A stretch of DNA of 35,144 nt from Akkermansiaceae bacterium (GCA_903888515.1 CAISTY010000178.1:1-35144); one strand, 5' to 3'. Shown: positions 1 to 13,700, counted from the stretch's first letter. Program-made: numbers and translations. Notes: a model not told the origin generated them from the sequence alone.

Positions 1-45
1 TTCGCATCAGCCAGGCGCAGATGCCGCGCTGCGCTGGAATTCAGA

Positions 46-100
46 AATCCGATGTATGATTTATGATTTTTGATGTTTGATTTTTGATTGGAAGAATCTT
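46..100. repeat. AT-rich short tandem repeat upstream of the FGE-like gene
   Basis: The first 140 bases hold no gene I can support. Between about 46 and 100 there is an AT-rich patch made of imperfect 6-8 base units of the form TGATTT(TT), in otherwise GC-rich DNA. A related patch of TTTTGAA units lies at 1433-1475, on the other side of the next gene. Such short tandem heptamer-like repeats occur between genes in several bacterial phyla; their function is unknown. Confidence 0.55.
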
Positions 101-140
101 TCGCACACCGTATCGCCACTGACACCACCCACCCACCACC

Positions 141-1364
141 ATGACTGCTCTATCTGAAAACCACCGCCGCCGCCACGCCACCCGCTTCCACTCCACCCTC
201 GTCATGTCGGCGCTGCTGCTGGTGCCGGCCATGGGCCAGGTCGCCGTGTCCAACGTCCGCGCCGCCCAGCGCCCGGGAACCAACCTGGTGGACATCGACT
301 ATGACGTCACCGGCACCACCAAGCCCGTGGTGGTGAGCATGCAGGTCTCCGACGACGACGGCACCACCTTCAGCGTGCCGGCCACCAGCCTCAGCGGCGC
401 GGTGGGCGGCGGTATCACGCCCGGCCCCAACCTGCGCATCACCTGGGACGCCGGCACCGACTGGGCCGGCCACTTCTCCACCCAAGGCCGCTTCAAGATC
501 ACCGCCGACGATGCCGAGTTCGTGTTGATCCCCGCCGGGAACTTCCTGATGGGCCAGACGGGCATCGCCGAACCAGTACATACGGTGTTGGTGAGCGCGT
601 TCTACATGGCGAAATTCGAAGTGACCAAGGAGTTGTGGGACGAGGTGAGGACGTGGGGGGCGACCAACGGCTATACGGACCTTGCTCCGGGGAATGGCTC
701 CTATGCCTCGAAAGGGGCGAATCACCCTGTGCACAGTATCACATGGTACGACATGGTAAAGTGGTGCAACGCACGCTCGCAGAAGGAAGGTCTAACGCCA
801 TGCTACTACACGGATGCCGCGCAGACGGTGGCATCCATTTACAAATTGGGCACACCCGTCATCGATAACACGATGGTGAAGTGGACCGCCAGCGGCTATC
901 GTCTGCCGACCGAGGCGGAGTGGGAGAAGGCGGCGCGCGGCGGCTTGAGCGGGAAGCTTTTCTCTTGGGGTGACACGATCAGTCACAGTCAGGCGAACTA
1001 TCACAACAGCAGTTTATACAGTTTCGACGTGAGTCCGACGCGGGGTTATCATCCCACATGGAGCAACAACGACGATGGCAACCATCCCTACACCTCGCCG
1101 GTGGGGAGTTTCGCCCCTGACGGATTCGGGTTGTATGACATGGCGGGCAATGTGGGGGAGTGGTGCTGGGACTGGTCTGGGAGCTACCCCTCGATGTCAC
1201 AGATGGATCCGCGTGGTGAGGCATCGGGCTCGGGCCGGGTGCTCCGGGGCGGCAGTTGGGACAACTACGCGGACTACTGCCGTGTCGCGAATCGCTACAA
1301 CTACGCCCCGTCCGACTACTTCGGTAACTTCGGGTTCCGCATTGCCCGCAATTCAGTCCCCTAG
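141..1364 (+). CDS. Exported SUMF1/FGE-sulfatase-fold protein without the FGE cysteine pair
   Basis: This 407-residue protein has a hydrophobic stretch near residues 22-33 that looks like an export signal; a start at the Met near residue 22 (about 204) is also possible. Residues about 35-125 form a beta-rich domain. From about residue 130 to the end it has the formylglycine-generating-enzyme fold (PF03781): a FVLIPAGNFLMG start, EVT, RLPTEAEWEKAARGG, GLYDMAGNVGEWCWDW, RVLRGGSW and a GFRIAR end. True FGE enzymes have two catalytic cysteines just before the final GFR block. Aligning on the nearby Arg, those positions are Ala and Val here, and the single Cys is in the place seen in non-catalytic relatives. 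I therefore infer a binding or structural role rather than sulfatase activation. No Shine-Dalgarno sequence is visible. It stands alone on the + strand before a long intergenic region. Confidence 0.88.
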   Translation: MTALSENHRRRHATRFHSTLVMSALLLVPAMGQVAVSNVRAAQRPGTNLVDIDYDVTGTTKPVVVSMQVSDDDGTTFSVPATSLSGAVGGGITPGPNLRITWDAGTDWAGHFSTQGRFKITADDAEFVLIPAGNFLMGQTGIAEPVHTVLVSAFYMAKFEVTKELWDEVRTWGATNGYTDLAPGNGSYASKGANHPVHSITWYDMVKWCNARSQKEGLTPCYYTDAAQTVASIYKLGTPVIDNTMVKWTASGYRLPTEAEWEKAARGGLSGKLFSWGDTISHSQANYHNSSLYSFDVSPTRGYHPTWSNNDDGNHPYTSPVGSFAPDGFGLYDMAGNVGEWCWDWSGSYPSMSQMDPRGEASGSGRVLRGGSWDNYADYCRVANRYNYAPSDYFGNFGFRIARNSVP

Positions 1365-1432
1365 CCACAGCAGGCCGCGGAGCGACGAGCAGGGCCAAGG
1401 CGGAGCCGCCCTGCCGGAGTGAAGCGGAAGAT

Positions 1433-1475
1433 GAAAATTTTGAATTTTGAATGATGGATATTGAATTGAAGAAGA
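1433..1475. repeat. AT-rich TTTTGAA-type short tandem repeat
   Basis: Two adjacent ATTTTGA units followed by degenerate ATGATGGATATTGAATTGAAG-like sequence form an AT-rich island in GC-rich surroundings. It resembles the patch at 46-100 in composition and unit length. Confidence 0.5.
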
Positions 1476-1595
1476 AGCGGGGAGAGCCGGCTTCCCGCCG
1501 GCAGTGTTTGGCATCCTGCCGAACACTCTTCCGCGCATGGACCGCGCCTGGGATGTTTCACCCGCAGGGGCAGTCAGGGCGCGGCGGGGCCGCCA

Positions 1596-1640
1596 CGCCC
1601 TACCGTTCCGCCGGTAGGGCGGCTCGGCCGCGGGCCGCCC
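1596..1640. repeat. Two overlapping, mutually exclusive inverted repeats
   Basis: Arm CGCCCTACCG (1596-1605) pairs with CGGTAGGGCG (1612-1621) around a 6-base loop. GGGCGGC (1617-1623) can instead pair with GCCGCCC (1634-1640). The two stems share 1617-1621, so only one can form at a time. There is no T tract. It may be an interspersed GC-rich repeat or an RNA switch-like structure ahead of the giant gene; I cannot tell which. Confidence 0.5.
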
Positions 1641-1767
1641 ACTTTTCCGCCCGCACGGGCGGCGGCTATGGGGCGGTGCAATCTCTAACGACGCTCATAG
1701 AGCGCCGCTACAAGGCTTTCCACTCACTAACGTTTCCCGTTTCCCAATCCCCGCACCATTCCCGCAT

Positions 1768-4700
1768 ATGAAATTCCCGCTCCTTGCTATCACCGCCATG
1801 TGGGCCGCCGTCAGCCTGTTGCTGGTCCCGCCCGCCCGCGCCGACGTGTCCGTGTCCATGTCGAACCGGACCACGCTGGACACCCGTTCCGGCCTGCTCA
1901 CACTGAATTCGGCCGACGTGCCCAAGGCCATCGCCGACAACACCACCGTCACCTCGTCGCTGGTGGTAAGCAACCTCGTGGGCGCCATCGCCGATGTGAA
2001 CGTGAGCCTTGACATCACGCACACCCGGGCGGCGGATCTAACCGTCAGGCTGCGCAGCCCGCAGGGCACGTGGGTGCAGATGTTCGCAAACATCGGTGGC
2101 AGCGGGGCCAACTTCACCGCCACCGTCCTTGATGGCGAGGCCGCCCCCGCCATCGCCAGCGGCACCGCGCCCTTCACCGGCAGCTTCCGTCCGGCCCAAA
2201 AACTCACCGCCCTCGACGGCCAGAATCCCAACGGAACATGGACGCTGGAAATCCTCGATAGCGTGACCAACAACACCGGCACCCTCAACAACTGGTCGCT
2301 GCGATTCGATGCCGCGCCATACACATACACCACATCTAACGGCAAGGTCGCCATCACCGGATACACCGGCCCCGGCGGCGATGTGAGCATCCCCGCCACG
2401 ATCAATGGCCTGCCGGTTATCGGCATCGGGAATTGGGCATTTGAATCCCTCACCAGCCTGACCAGCGTGACGATTCCTAACAGCGTAACCTTTATCGGAG
2501 ATGGTGCATTCGATTCCTGCAGCGCGCTCACCAGCGTGGTGATCGGCAACAACGTGGAGAGCATCGGGGATAGCGCGTTCTGGCACTGCGCCAGCCTGAC
2601 GAGCGTGACGATCCCTAACAGCGTCACCCGCATTGATGCCTGGGCATTCGAATCCTGCACCAGCCTGGTGAGCGTGACGATCCCCGCCAGCGTGACCTTC
2701 ATCGGGGATGGCGCGTTCATGGCCTGCACCAGCCTGCCCGGCTTCACGGTGGCTGGTGGCAACCCGGCGTTCAGCAGTGTGGACGGGGTCTTGTTCAACA
2801 AGGGCCTGACCTCGTTGATCCAATGGCCGGGAGGCAAGGCGGGGATCTGCACGATACCTAACACCGTCACCAGCATCGGGTTCCTGGCGTTGGTGGGCTG
2901 CCCCAACCTGACCAAGATCATGGTGGATGGCGGCAACCCCGAATACAGCAGCAGTGTGGATGGGGTCTTGTTCAACAAAAGCCAAACCACGCTCATCGCC
3001 TATCCGGGCGGCAAGACCGGCAGTTATGCCATCCCCGCCGGCGTGCACACCATCGCAACAGGGGCGTTCGCCTTCTGCACCAACCTGACCGACATCACCA
3101 TACCTAACAGCGTAAACCACATCGGGGGCAGCGCGTTTTACATGTGCGGCAGCCTGACCAACGTCACAATCCCTAACAGCGTCACCCGTATCGATGAGTG
3201 GGCGTTCGAATCCTGCACCAGCCTGGCGAGCGCGACTTACACGGGCAACGCCCCGGCGCTGGGAGAGGGTGTTTTTGATGATACCGCCGCTGTTTTCGAG
3301 GTGCGTTATTACTCCGGCAAAACGGGATTCAGCTCGCCGTATTGGATGGGTTATACAGCCGTTGACATAGGGGTTTTCCCCGGCCCGCTGATCGTGTTGG
3401 AACAACCGGCGGGCACTCCGATGAGCAACGGCGGGACGCGGGACTTCGGCACGCCCGCAGTGGGGGATGCGGCCACCATGGTATTCACGATCCGCAACAC
3501 GGGTGGGCTCGCATTAACCGGCCTCACGATCGGCAAGGACGGCTCTAACAGCGACGATTTCTTTGTGAGTCCGCCTGCCGCGACCTCCCTGGCACCGGGT
3601 GCATTCACCACCTTCACCGTCACCTTCACGCCTGCGGCGACCACGCCCCGCACGGCGATGCTCCACATCTTCTGCAACGCCCCCGACGACAACCCGTTCG
3701 ATATTGTTCTAACCGGTTGCGGTCCGTTCATCTACACGACCGTTGGCGGCACGGCCACCATCACGGGATACAACGGACCCGGCGGCGAGGTGACGATTCC
3801 CGCAACCATCAACGGCCTGCCGGTCACCAGCATCGGGGTCAATGCGTTCCTCAACAACACCAGCCTGACCAGCGTGACGATTCCCGCCTCCGTCACCAGC
3901 ATCGGTGACGCGGCCTTCAGTGGCTGCACCAGCCTGGCGAGCCTGTATTTCCAATGCAACGCCCCCATTCTGGGTTCGGCGGTGTTTGACGGTGAGACCG
4001 GGACTACCGCCTATTACTGGTCCGGCACCACCGGTTGGACCGTGCCGTTTGGCGGACTTTCGAAAACGCCGGGACCCTTTACCTTCATGATCAATTTGGA
4101 TGACAACGTCACCATCACGGGTTACACCGGCCCCGGCGGTGCGATGACCATCCCCGGCACAATCATGGGACGACCGGTCACCGAAATCGGGAGCTTCGCG
4201 TTTTATGGCTACTCCAACCTGACCGGTGTCACGATTCCTAGCAGCGTCATCGGGATCGGAAGTTATGCATTCGCATTCTGCACCCGTCTCGCCAGCGTGA
4301 CGATCCCCGACGGCGTGACCAATATCGATGAAGGGGCGTTCCTGAATTGCACCAGCCTGTCCGGTATCACGCTCCCCGCCAGCGTCACCAGCATCGGGGA
4401 CGGGGAGGGAGCGGACTCCGGCAGCGGGATGTTCCTCAGGAACGGGGTGTTCATCGGCTGCACCAGCTTGGGCGCGATTGCGGTGGATGACGACAACCCC
4501 GCCTTCAGCAGTGTGGACGGGGTCTTGTTCAACAAGAGTCTAACCACACTCATTGCCTATCCGGGTGGCATGGCCGGCAGCTACTCGGTTCCCGCCCATG
4601 TTTCCAGTATCAGCTTCGGGGCGTTTACCGGAGCCACCAGTCTGTTAGGGATCACGGTGGATGCCGGCCATCCGGTCTTCAGCAGTGTGGACGGGGTCTT

Positions 4701-7700
4701 GTTCAACAAGGATCTAACCACCCTGATCGCTTGTCCCGGTGGCAAAACCGGTCGCTATGCCATTCCCACCGGCATCACCCGCATCACCGACGGGGCGTTC
4801 GGCTTCTGCTCCAGCCTGACCGGCATCACCATTCCCGCCGGCGTCACCCGCATCGGGGTGACGACCTTCGGCTTCTGCTCCAGCCTACCCGCCGTGACGA
4901 TCCCACCCGGCGTCACCCATATCGGGACTTCGGCGTTTCTTTCCTGTACCAGTCTGACCAGCGTGACGATTTCCAGCACCGTCACCAGCATCGGCGAAGA
5001 TGCGTTCGCAGAGTGTGCCAGACTAACGGATGTCTATTTCAATGGTGACGCTCCCGATCTTGGTGGAGATGGGTATGTGTTCGACTGGGACACCTATGCG
5101 ACCGTCTATTACCTGCCCGGCACCACCGGCTGGGGTGGTGATCTTGGCGGGATTTGGACGGCGGCGTTGCCCTTTAATTACACAACTTCCAGCGGCGCGG
5201 CCACCATCACCGGATACACCGGATACAACGACGCGGTGACCCTCCCCAGCCTGCTGGAGGACCAGCCGGTCACCAGCGTCGGCGATAGCGCGTTCCTCGC
5301 GAGCACACTGACCAGCATCATGATCCCCGACAGCGTCACCAGCATCGGTGACTATGCATTCGAAGTTTGCACGAATTTGCAGAGAGTCTATTTCCTGGGT
5401 GACGCACCCAGCGCCGGAACGGAGGTGTTCCTGGATGCCGATGACGTGACCGTGTATTGTTTGTTAGACACCACCGGTTGGAACATCCCGTTTGGCGATC
5501 GTTCAACCATGTTCTGGGACCCGCAGTCACAATTGGGTTTCACCACCGACGGGAGCGCCGTCACGATCACGCGAGACGCCGGTCCCGGCGGCGCGGTCAA
5601 CATCCCTGACATGATCGCCGGCCTGCCGGTCACCGACATTGGAAATTATGCGTTCCGCGACAACATCAACATGACCAGCGTGGCGATCCCCCGCAGCGTC
5701 AACATCATCGGGGCCGTCGCTTTCGGCGGCGAATGCCCCTTCCTGACGGAAATCACCGTGGCGCCGGACAATCCCTCCTATTGCAGTGTGGATGGAGTGC
5801 TCTTCAACAAAGCAAAGACCTTGCTCATCGCATATCCGGGTGGTCTCGTAGGCGACTATACGATTCCCGACGACGTGACCACCATCGGGTCAAGAGCATT
5901 CGATGGCTGCACCTACCTTTACAACGTGACAATCCCTGACGGCGTCACCGACATCAATGACGCCGCGTTCATGTTCTGTGGCAACCTGACCAGCGTGATG
6001 ATCCCCAAGAACGTCTCCAGCATCGGGCACTTTGTGTTCGTTGGCTGCGCCAACCTATACGAGATCCTGGTGGATGGCGACAACCACGACTATCGCAGTG
6101 AGGACGGCGTGCTCTTCAATGATGCGATGACCTCGCTCATTGCATATCCGGGCGGCAGATACGCAGACTACACGATCCCCAACGGCGTCACCCACATCGA
6201 GGACTGGGCATTTGCATTATGCTCCGGTCTGTACAGCGTGCTCATTCCTGACAGCGTCACCACCATCGGAGGATGGGCATTTTATAATTGCGCCTGGCTG
6301 ACCGACGTCACGATCCCCCATAACGTCACCGCCATCGGGAACTATGCGTTCGATGCCTGCAACAGCCTGTCCAGCGCGGGTTTCATGGGGAATGCCCCCA
6401 CTACCATGGGGATTGATGTTTTCACAGACACCGCAAGTGGTTTCACGGTGTATTATTACAATGGCGCAACGGGATTCACCACGCCGACCTGGTTAGGTTA
6501 TGACGCGTACAACATGGGGAATCCGCCCGAGATCGCCGTCGAACAACCGCTTGGCACCGACCTCATGGACGGCGGCGCGAGCATCCTCTGCGGCAGCGTC
6601 ACCGTCGGCGACTCGTCGACCACCTTTACCGTCACCGTGAAAAACGTCGGCACGGATGACCCCACCTACGGCTCGGTTCCCCTCAGTGACCTCGACATCA
6701 CCACGGACGGCGCGAACGCCGCGGATTTCTTCGTCACCAACGTCAGTTCCTCCACGCTAGCTACCGGCACCAGTACCACCTTCACCGTCACCTTCACGCC
6801 CACGGCCGCGGGAACCCGCACTGCGGCGCTGCACATCGCCAGCAACGATCTCGACGAGAACCCGTTCGACATCAATCTAACAGGAATCGGGATGCTGCCG
6901 GAAATCGCCGTCGAACTACCGGCCGGCACCGACCTCATCGATGGTAGCGCGAGCATCTCCTGCGGCAGCGTCAACCTCGGCAGTTCGTCGAGTGCCATCA
7001 CCTTCACGGTGAAAAACCTCGGCACTGGCATCCTCACCGGTCTGGACGTGAACAAGGACGGCGCAAACGCCAGCGAATTCATCATCGGCAGCCTCGGTGC
7101 CACCGATCTAACACCCGGCACCAGCACCACCTTCAGCGTCACCTTCAAACCCGGCCTTGGCGGCTTGCGCACCGCGGCCATCCACATCGCCAGTAACGAC
7201 CCCGACGAGAACCCGTTCGACATCGCTCTAACGGGCGTCGGTGTGCCGGTGCCCGAGATCGCCGTCGAGCAACCGGCCGGCACCAACCTCGTTGACGGCA
7301 GCGCGACCATTTCCTGCGGCAGCGTCTACGTCGGCAGTGCGGCGGGCGTCCTGGCCTTCACGGTGAAAAACACCGGCACCGCCATCCTAACTGGCCTGGC
7401 GATCACCAAGAATGGCACGAACGCAGACGATTTCGCTGTCGGCACCCTCGGCCCCGGCGCTCTAACACCCGGCACCAGCACGATCTTCACCGTCACCTTC
7501 AAACCCTCCGCCGTGGGAGCGCGCGTGGCGGCCATTCACATCGCCAGCAATGACAGCGACGAGGACCCGTTCGACATCAGCCTGACAGGGATTGGCGTGG
7601 CGAATACGGGCAAGGACATCCTCACCTTCGTGTTCCCCGGTCAGCCCGCAACCACCATCGCCGGCACCAACATCAGCGTGACCGTGCCGGGCGGCACGGA

Positions 7701-10700
7701 TCTAACAATCATGGCGCCGACTTATACCGTTTCCCCCTATGCCACGGGATCGCCGGTGTCGGGAACCGTTAGGAACTTCACGAGCCCGCAGACTTATCTT
7801 GTCACCGCACAGGATGGCTCCACCAAGAATTATACCGTGACGGTCAAGGTGCCGCCGGTCTTCACCAGCACCGCACCGCCCGCCACCGGCAAAGTCGGCA
7901 CCGCCTATAACCATACCTGCACCGCATCGGGCACCGCGCCCATCACCTTCACGGTCACCTCGGGTGCCCTGCCGCCGCCTCTAACACTCAGCTCGGGCGG
8001 CGTGATCTCCGGCACGCCCGGCACGACGGGCACATTCAGCGGTACCATCACCGCTTCTAACGGGACAACGCCCGACGCGACGCAGGATTTCTCCATCGTC
8101 ATCACCCAGGCACCGGTCTTCACCAGCGGCGCGCCGCCCGCCACCGGCAAAGTTGGCACCGCCTATAACCATACCTGCACCGCATCGGGCACCACGCCCA
8201 TCACCTTCACGGTCACCTCGGGTGCCCTGCCCGCCAGCCTCACACTCAACTCGGACGGGCTGATCTTCGGCACGCCAAACGCGGCGGGTACGTTCAGCGG
8301 TACTATCACCGCATTTAACGGCACCCTGCCCAGCGCCACGCAGAATTTCTCCATCATCATCAACCCGGCATCAGTGGCACCGCTCTTCACCAGCACCCCA
8401 CCTCCTGCCACCGGCATGGTGGGCACCGCCTATAACCACACCTGCACCGCATCGGGCACCACGCCTATCACCTTCACGGTGACCTCGGGTGCCCTGCCCC
8501 CGCCTCTAACACTCAGCACGGGCGGGGTGATCTCCGGCACGCCCGGCACGACGGGCACGTTTAGCGGCACGATCACCGCGTCTAACGGGACAGCGCCCGA
8601 CGCGACGCAGGATTTCTCCATCGTCATCGGCCCAGCCTTGGTTCCCGAGATCGCCGTCGAGCAACCGGCCGGCACCGACTTGCTTGACGGCAGCGCGAGC
8701 CTCGACCTGGGCAGCATCCACGTGGGCAGCGCGTCGAGCGACTTCACCTTCACGGTGAGAAACCTCGGCACGGGCGACCTCAGCGGGCTGGGGATCGGCA
8801 AGAGCGGTCCTAACAGCAGCGATTTCACTGTCGGCAGCCCCGGCGTCACCACTCTAACACCCGGTGCCAACACCACCTTCACGGTGAGTTTCGCGCCCGG
8901 CGGTGCCGGGACGCGCACCGCAGTCATCCACCTCGCCAGCAACGATGCCGACGAAAACCCGTTCGACATCGAGCTAACAGGCACCGGTCTTGCGCCCGTG
9001 ATCGCGGTTGAACAACCGGTTGGCAGCAGCCTCACCAACGGCAGCGCGAGCATCCACTTCGGCAGCATCGACATTGGCAGCGCGTCGGGCGCCTTCACCT
9101 TCACGGTGCGCAACCTCGGCACGACCGACCTCAGCGGACTGCTGGTCAGCAAGAACGGCGCTAACAGCGGTGATTTCACCGTCGCCAACCCCGGCACCAC
9201 CAATCTAACACCCGGCACCAGCACCACCTTCACCGTCACATTCACGCCCGGTGCCGCAGGCGCTCGCACGGCAGCCATCCAACTTGCCAGCAACGATCCG
9301 AACAACAACCCGTTCAACATCAACCTAACAGGCACCTGCGTGGCGCCGGAACCACCCGTGGTGGCGACCGGCAGTCCGGTGGCGGTGAGCACCACCGGGG
9401 CGACCTTGGTGGGGGTGGTGAATCCGCAGGGTTTGCCGACCCAGGTGTATTTTGTATATGGGCTCACCACGCTTTACAGCAGTTCCACACCTTTGCAGGG
9501 TCTAACGGCAGGCAGCGGGTTCCAGGATGTGCTGGCACCCATCACCGGGTTGCTGGCCAATGTCACTTATCATTGCAAACTGATCGCGGTGAGCGCCGCC
9601 GGAAACACCCAGGGCGACGATATCAGCTTTGTCGCCACAGACAGCAGCGACACCGGCACCGGACACCCGACCGCCAAGCCCGGAGTCACGACCGGAGCCT
9701 ACGCCGACGTGACGACCAGCTCGGCGAAGTTGCTAGGCAGCGTGATTCCTAACGGAGGCACCACGATGGTGCGCTTTGAATACGGCACCACGACCGCTTA
9801 CGGCCAGGTGACCGGATTGCAGAGTGTCGGCAATGACAAGGTGGTGGCGGAGGTTTCGCAACTGGCGCAGGGATTGCAGTCCGGCACGGATTTTCACTAC
9901 CGCCTGCTTGCCACTAACAGCCTGGGCACCACGGTGGGTGAGGACGCGGTATTCCACTCCCTCTTCCTGCCCCCCACGGTGGTGACCGGAAATGCCAACG
10001 CCCTGTCCACCACCACCGTCCGCGTCTTTGGCAGCGTGCGCGCGCGCAATGCCACCGCCGCGGTAACCATCGAATACGGCACCAATCCAGCCAACCTGAC
10101 TAACAGCAAAACGGCGGCACCCGCAAGCATCTCCGGCGACGCGACCACCCAGGTGAGCGCCGAACTCACGAATCTGGCCCAAGGCACCACCTACTACTAT
10201 CAGGTGCGGGCGGAGACGGCCAACCCCGGCGGCATCGGCCTGGGCGGGATCCGCTCGTTTGACGTCGGCTTGCTATCCGGCTTGTTACATCAGTTTCCTG
10301 GCGAAATCACCGCAACCGACCGGCAGGGCTCGGTGACGGTAAATCTAACACCAGCGGGAATCGGCGGCCTTTGGCGCTTGGCCGGAGAGCGGCCATGGCG
10401 GGCGTCGGGCGGCATCGCCAGCGGACTGACCATCGCCGATCGGGTGATCGAATATTACCAGGTGCCCGGCTATGTCGAACCTGTCAATGAAACCGTGGTG
10501 ATCAGCATGGCCGCGCCCGCTGTAGTGCGGGATAGAGCATATACTACTGCGGCCAGCACCGGCAGCGGCGGCTTGACCGTGATTCTCAAGCCGGAAGCAC
10601 TGGCGGGCCGCGCCTGGCGCTTGTTAGGAGAATCCGACGCGCAATGGAAGGACAGCGGCAGCACTCTAACCGGCAAAACACCGGGTGACTATGTGATCGA

Positions 10701-13700
10701 ATGCCGGGCGGTGGCCGGGAGAACCACGCCGCCGCTGGTCACCGCACAGGTCGCGGATGGTGAGACCACCACCGCCACCCTCACCTATTTCCTGGCAGGG
10801 GATCCGGTGGGAGCCGCGCCAGGAAGCTTGTCGTTCGATGTGGTTTCCACCCGCCAGGACCGGCCGTATGCATACGTCGGGCAGATTACCAGCAATGTGG
10901 GATCGAGCACCGGCTTTGTGGTGCGGCCGCGGGTGGTGGCCACGGCGGGTCACGTGGTGTTTGACGATGGCACGCTGGCCGCCACTACCGGCTTGCAGTG
11001 GTTCTTCCAACGCGATGGCGGTGTGCATGAACCCGCACCCCTGACACCCCGCGGCTTCTATCTGATGGCGGGCTACGCGGCCCAGCGGACGGCTGACAAC
11101 TCGCCCGGAGAGTCGTCGCCAAACTCGCAAAACCTCGATGCGGCCGCGCTGTATTTCCTCACCGATGCCGGACGCGGCGGCTTCAGCGGCTATCTCGCCA
11201 GCGACTTGCCGGTCAATGAATTCGTGACGTCCACGGCGCTGAAAACCCTGGTCGGTTATCCGATAGACGGAATCGCCCCGGCGAACCAGGGCCGGATGCA
11301 CGCCACGCCGCTCGCCAACGTCACCTTCGCCTCCGCCTTCGGACAAACCTACACCACCTCGGACATCCGTAGTAGTGGCGGCGGCTCCGGCGGTCCGTTG
11401 TGCGTGCAACACACGAACGGCGTCTGGTATCCGGCCGCGATCTATCTGGGAGGAACCGCCCAAACGGTGGTCCGCGCCATCGATGGTGCCGTGGTCGATC
11501 TCTTCGGCTTCGCCGAGTCCAGTGCCTATGCCAGCGGCGACGGCACCGGCGGCACTGGCATGCAAATCACCACCGCGATCAGCTCGCCCACCACCGGCGC
11601 GATTCAAGTCGTGATTGAACCTGCTGCCGCACGCGCGGCGGGTGCCGGGTGGCGCGTCCACGCCCAACAGCCCTACGAATTGAGCGGCACACAAATCAAC
11701 GACCTCAATCCTAACAGTTACACGGTGCAGCTCGCCACCATCTCCGGGTTCCTGCCACCGACACCGCAAACCGTGGCGCTGCAGGTCGGCCAGCTCACGA
11801 CGCTCACGTTTACCTATGAGAAAATCATTTTACCGCCGCACATCACCTCCCCGGAAGCGGTGACGGGCACCCGCGGCCAGCCACTCGGCTATCAGATCAT
11901 AGCCTCCAATTCTCCGGATTTCTTCACACAACTGGGTGCCCTACCCGCCGGGATGTCCTTCAATTCCGAAGGCCCCGGCCGGATTTCCGGCACTCCCCAG
12001 GAAGCGGGGACCTTCCCGGTCACCGTCGGCGCCACCAATGCCGGCGGGTCCGACACCAAGGTGGTGACTCTCACAGTTAGACCCGTGCTGGCCGCGCAGG
12101 CCGTGACGGTGCCCTATCAGCAACCGATGAGTTACCCAATCGTCAGCAGCGAAACCGGCGCTGGAGTGACTTACGCCAACCTCGCCAACCTGCCTGCGGG
12201 GCTCGCGCTGAATGCCGCCACCGGCGTGATCACCGGCACGCCGACCATTCCCGGCGTATATTCCGTGCCCATCACCGTCACCCGCAATGGCGCGACCTCG
12301 GCCGCAGCCATACTGACGCTCAGTATCACGGGCACGGTTCCGGAAATCACCCTTGAACCGGTCGCCAGCATGAGCATCGAATACGGCTTGCATGCCACCC
12401 TCATCGTGGCCGCCAGCGGCCTGCCCACCCCGACCGACTTCCAATGGTATGAAGGCAACAGCGGGGTGACCACCAGTCCGGTGACGGGTGCCACATCTTC
12501 CACCTTCACAACTCCTGTTCTAACATCCGGCAAGAGTTATTGGGCGCGTGTCGGCAACATCAGCGGCAGTGCCGACAGCCAGGCCGCCGTGATCAGCGTC
12601 GTGAATTCCACCAATGCGAATCTCGCCAGCCTCACGCCCAGCGCGGGGACTCTATCACCTGCCTTCAATGCGGGCACCCTCACCTATGCGGCTGCCGTTC
12701 CTTATGCCGTCTCCACCATCCGCCTTACGCCCAAGGTGCAGATTGCCCAATCCACAGTCACCATCAACAGTGCCGCAGTCACGGCGGGCGTGGCCTGCGA
12801 TCCGCTCGCTTTGGTCGCGGGACCCAATGTCTTCGTCATCGGGGTGACCGCAGGCAATGGGAATACCAAGACCTATACCCTCACCGTCACGCGCGCCCAG
12901 CCGCCAATTGCCACCACGGAACCCGCCACGGATGTCAATGATGTGGCGGCCACGCTCCATGGCACGGTGGTTCCTAACAGCCCGGTCAGCGCGCGGTTCG
13001 AGTATGGCCGCACTAACAGTTATGGCGACGTCACCTCCTGGCAATCGGTTTCCGGCACGGCACCCGTCGCGCTACAGGCGGCCTTGACCAACCTGGCCGG
13101 CGACACGACCTATCATTATCGCATCATCGTCATGGCCGGCTCCGAGATGTTCACCGGCGGGGACATGGCATTCACCACCAGCCACGCGCGTCCGCTGGCC
13201 GTCACCGGCACCCCGGCCTACGTCAACCCCACCACCCAGAAACTGATCGGCGCCGTCAACCCTAACGGAAATGAAACGACGGTGTATTTCCAATACGGGC
13301 CTGACGCGACATATGGCACCAACACCACGCCCCAGAATTTCACCGCCGGTTTCAATGTGAAGGACGTTTTTGCGGAAATCACCGGTCTGACGCCGGATGC
13401 CTTCTATCACTGCCGGATTGTCGCCACCAGCGCGGGCGGTCTCACCAGTTATGGCGATGACGTTCTTTTCCAGGCGATCTTCCGTGACGGTGACGGAATC
13501 GTTGATGCCCCGCCCGTCGTCACCATCAGCGCGGCCACGGATCTCACCACGACTTCCGCCTTCCTGCACGGGAGCGTCCACCCGAAGGAAGGCACCACCA
13601 TCGTGCATTTCGAATACGGCCAGACTCCCGATTGTGACAACTCGACGTTCAGCGAGGGCATCGGCAACGGCAATGTGGTGGCATTGGTCAGCATCCCGGT

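Larger units (their letters stand above)
1365..1767. other. 403-bp intergenic region with several inverted repeats, no gene
   Basis: No convincing coding region. A hairpin sits just after the upstream stop (arms CAGGGC/GCCCTG, 1390-1395 and 1408-1413) without a T tract, so it is at best a weak terminator. An AT-rich TTTTGAA-type repeat follows at 1433-1475. A perfect 10-bp inverted repeat lies at 1596-1605/1612-1621 and overlaps a second one (GGGCGGC/GCCGCCC, 1617-1623 and 1634-1640). A small hairpin CGCTC-ATA-GAGCG lies at 1692-1704. No clear promoter for the giant gene was recognised. Confidence 0.6.

Noticed and set aside
2038..3405. 455-codon open frame on the minus strand within the giant gene
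   Set aside because: It mirrors the LRR repeats on the other strand, has no family motifs, and exists because repetitive GC-rich codons avoid stops in the antisense frame. The same applies to the long minus frames at 1695-2996, 6666-7310, 8430-9470 and 10666-11769.
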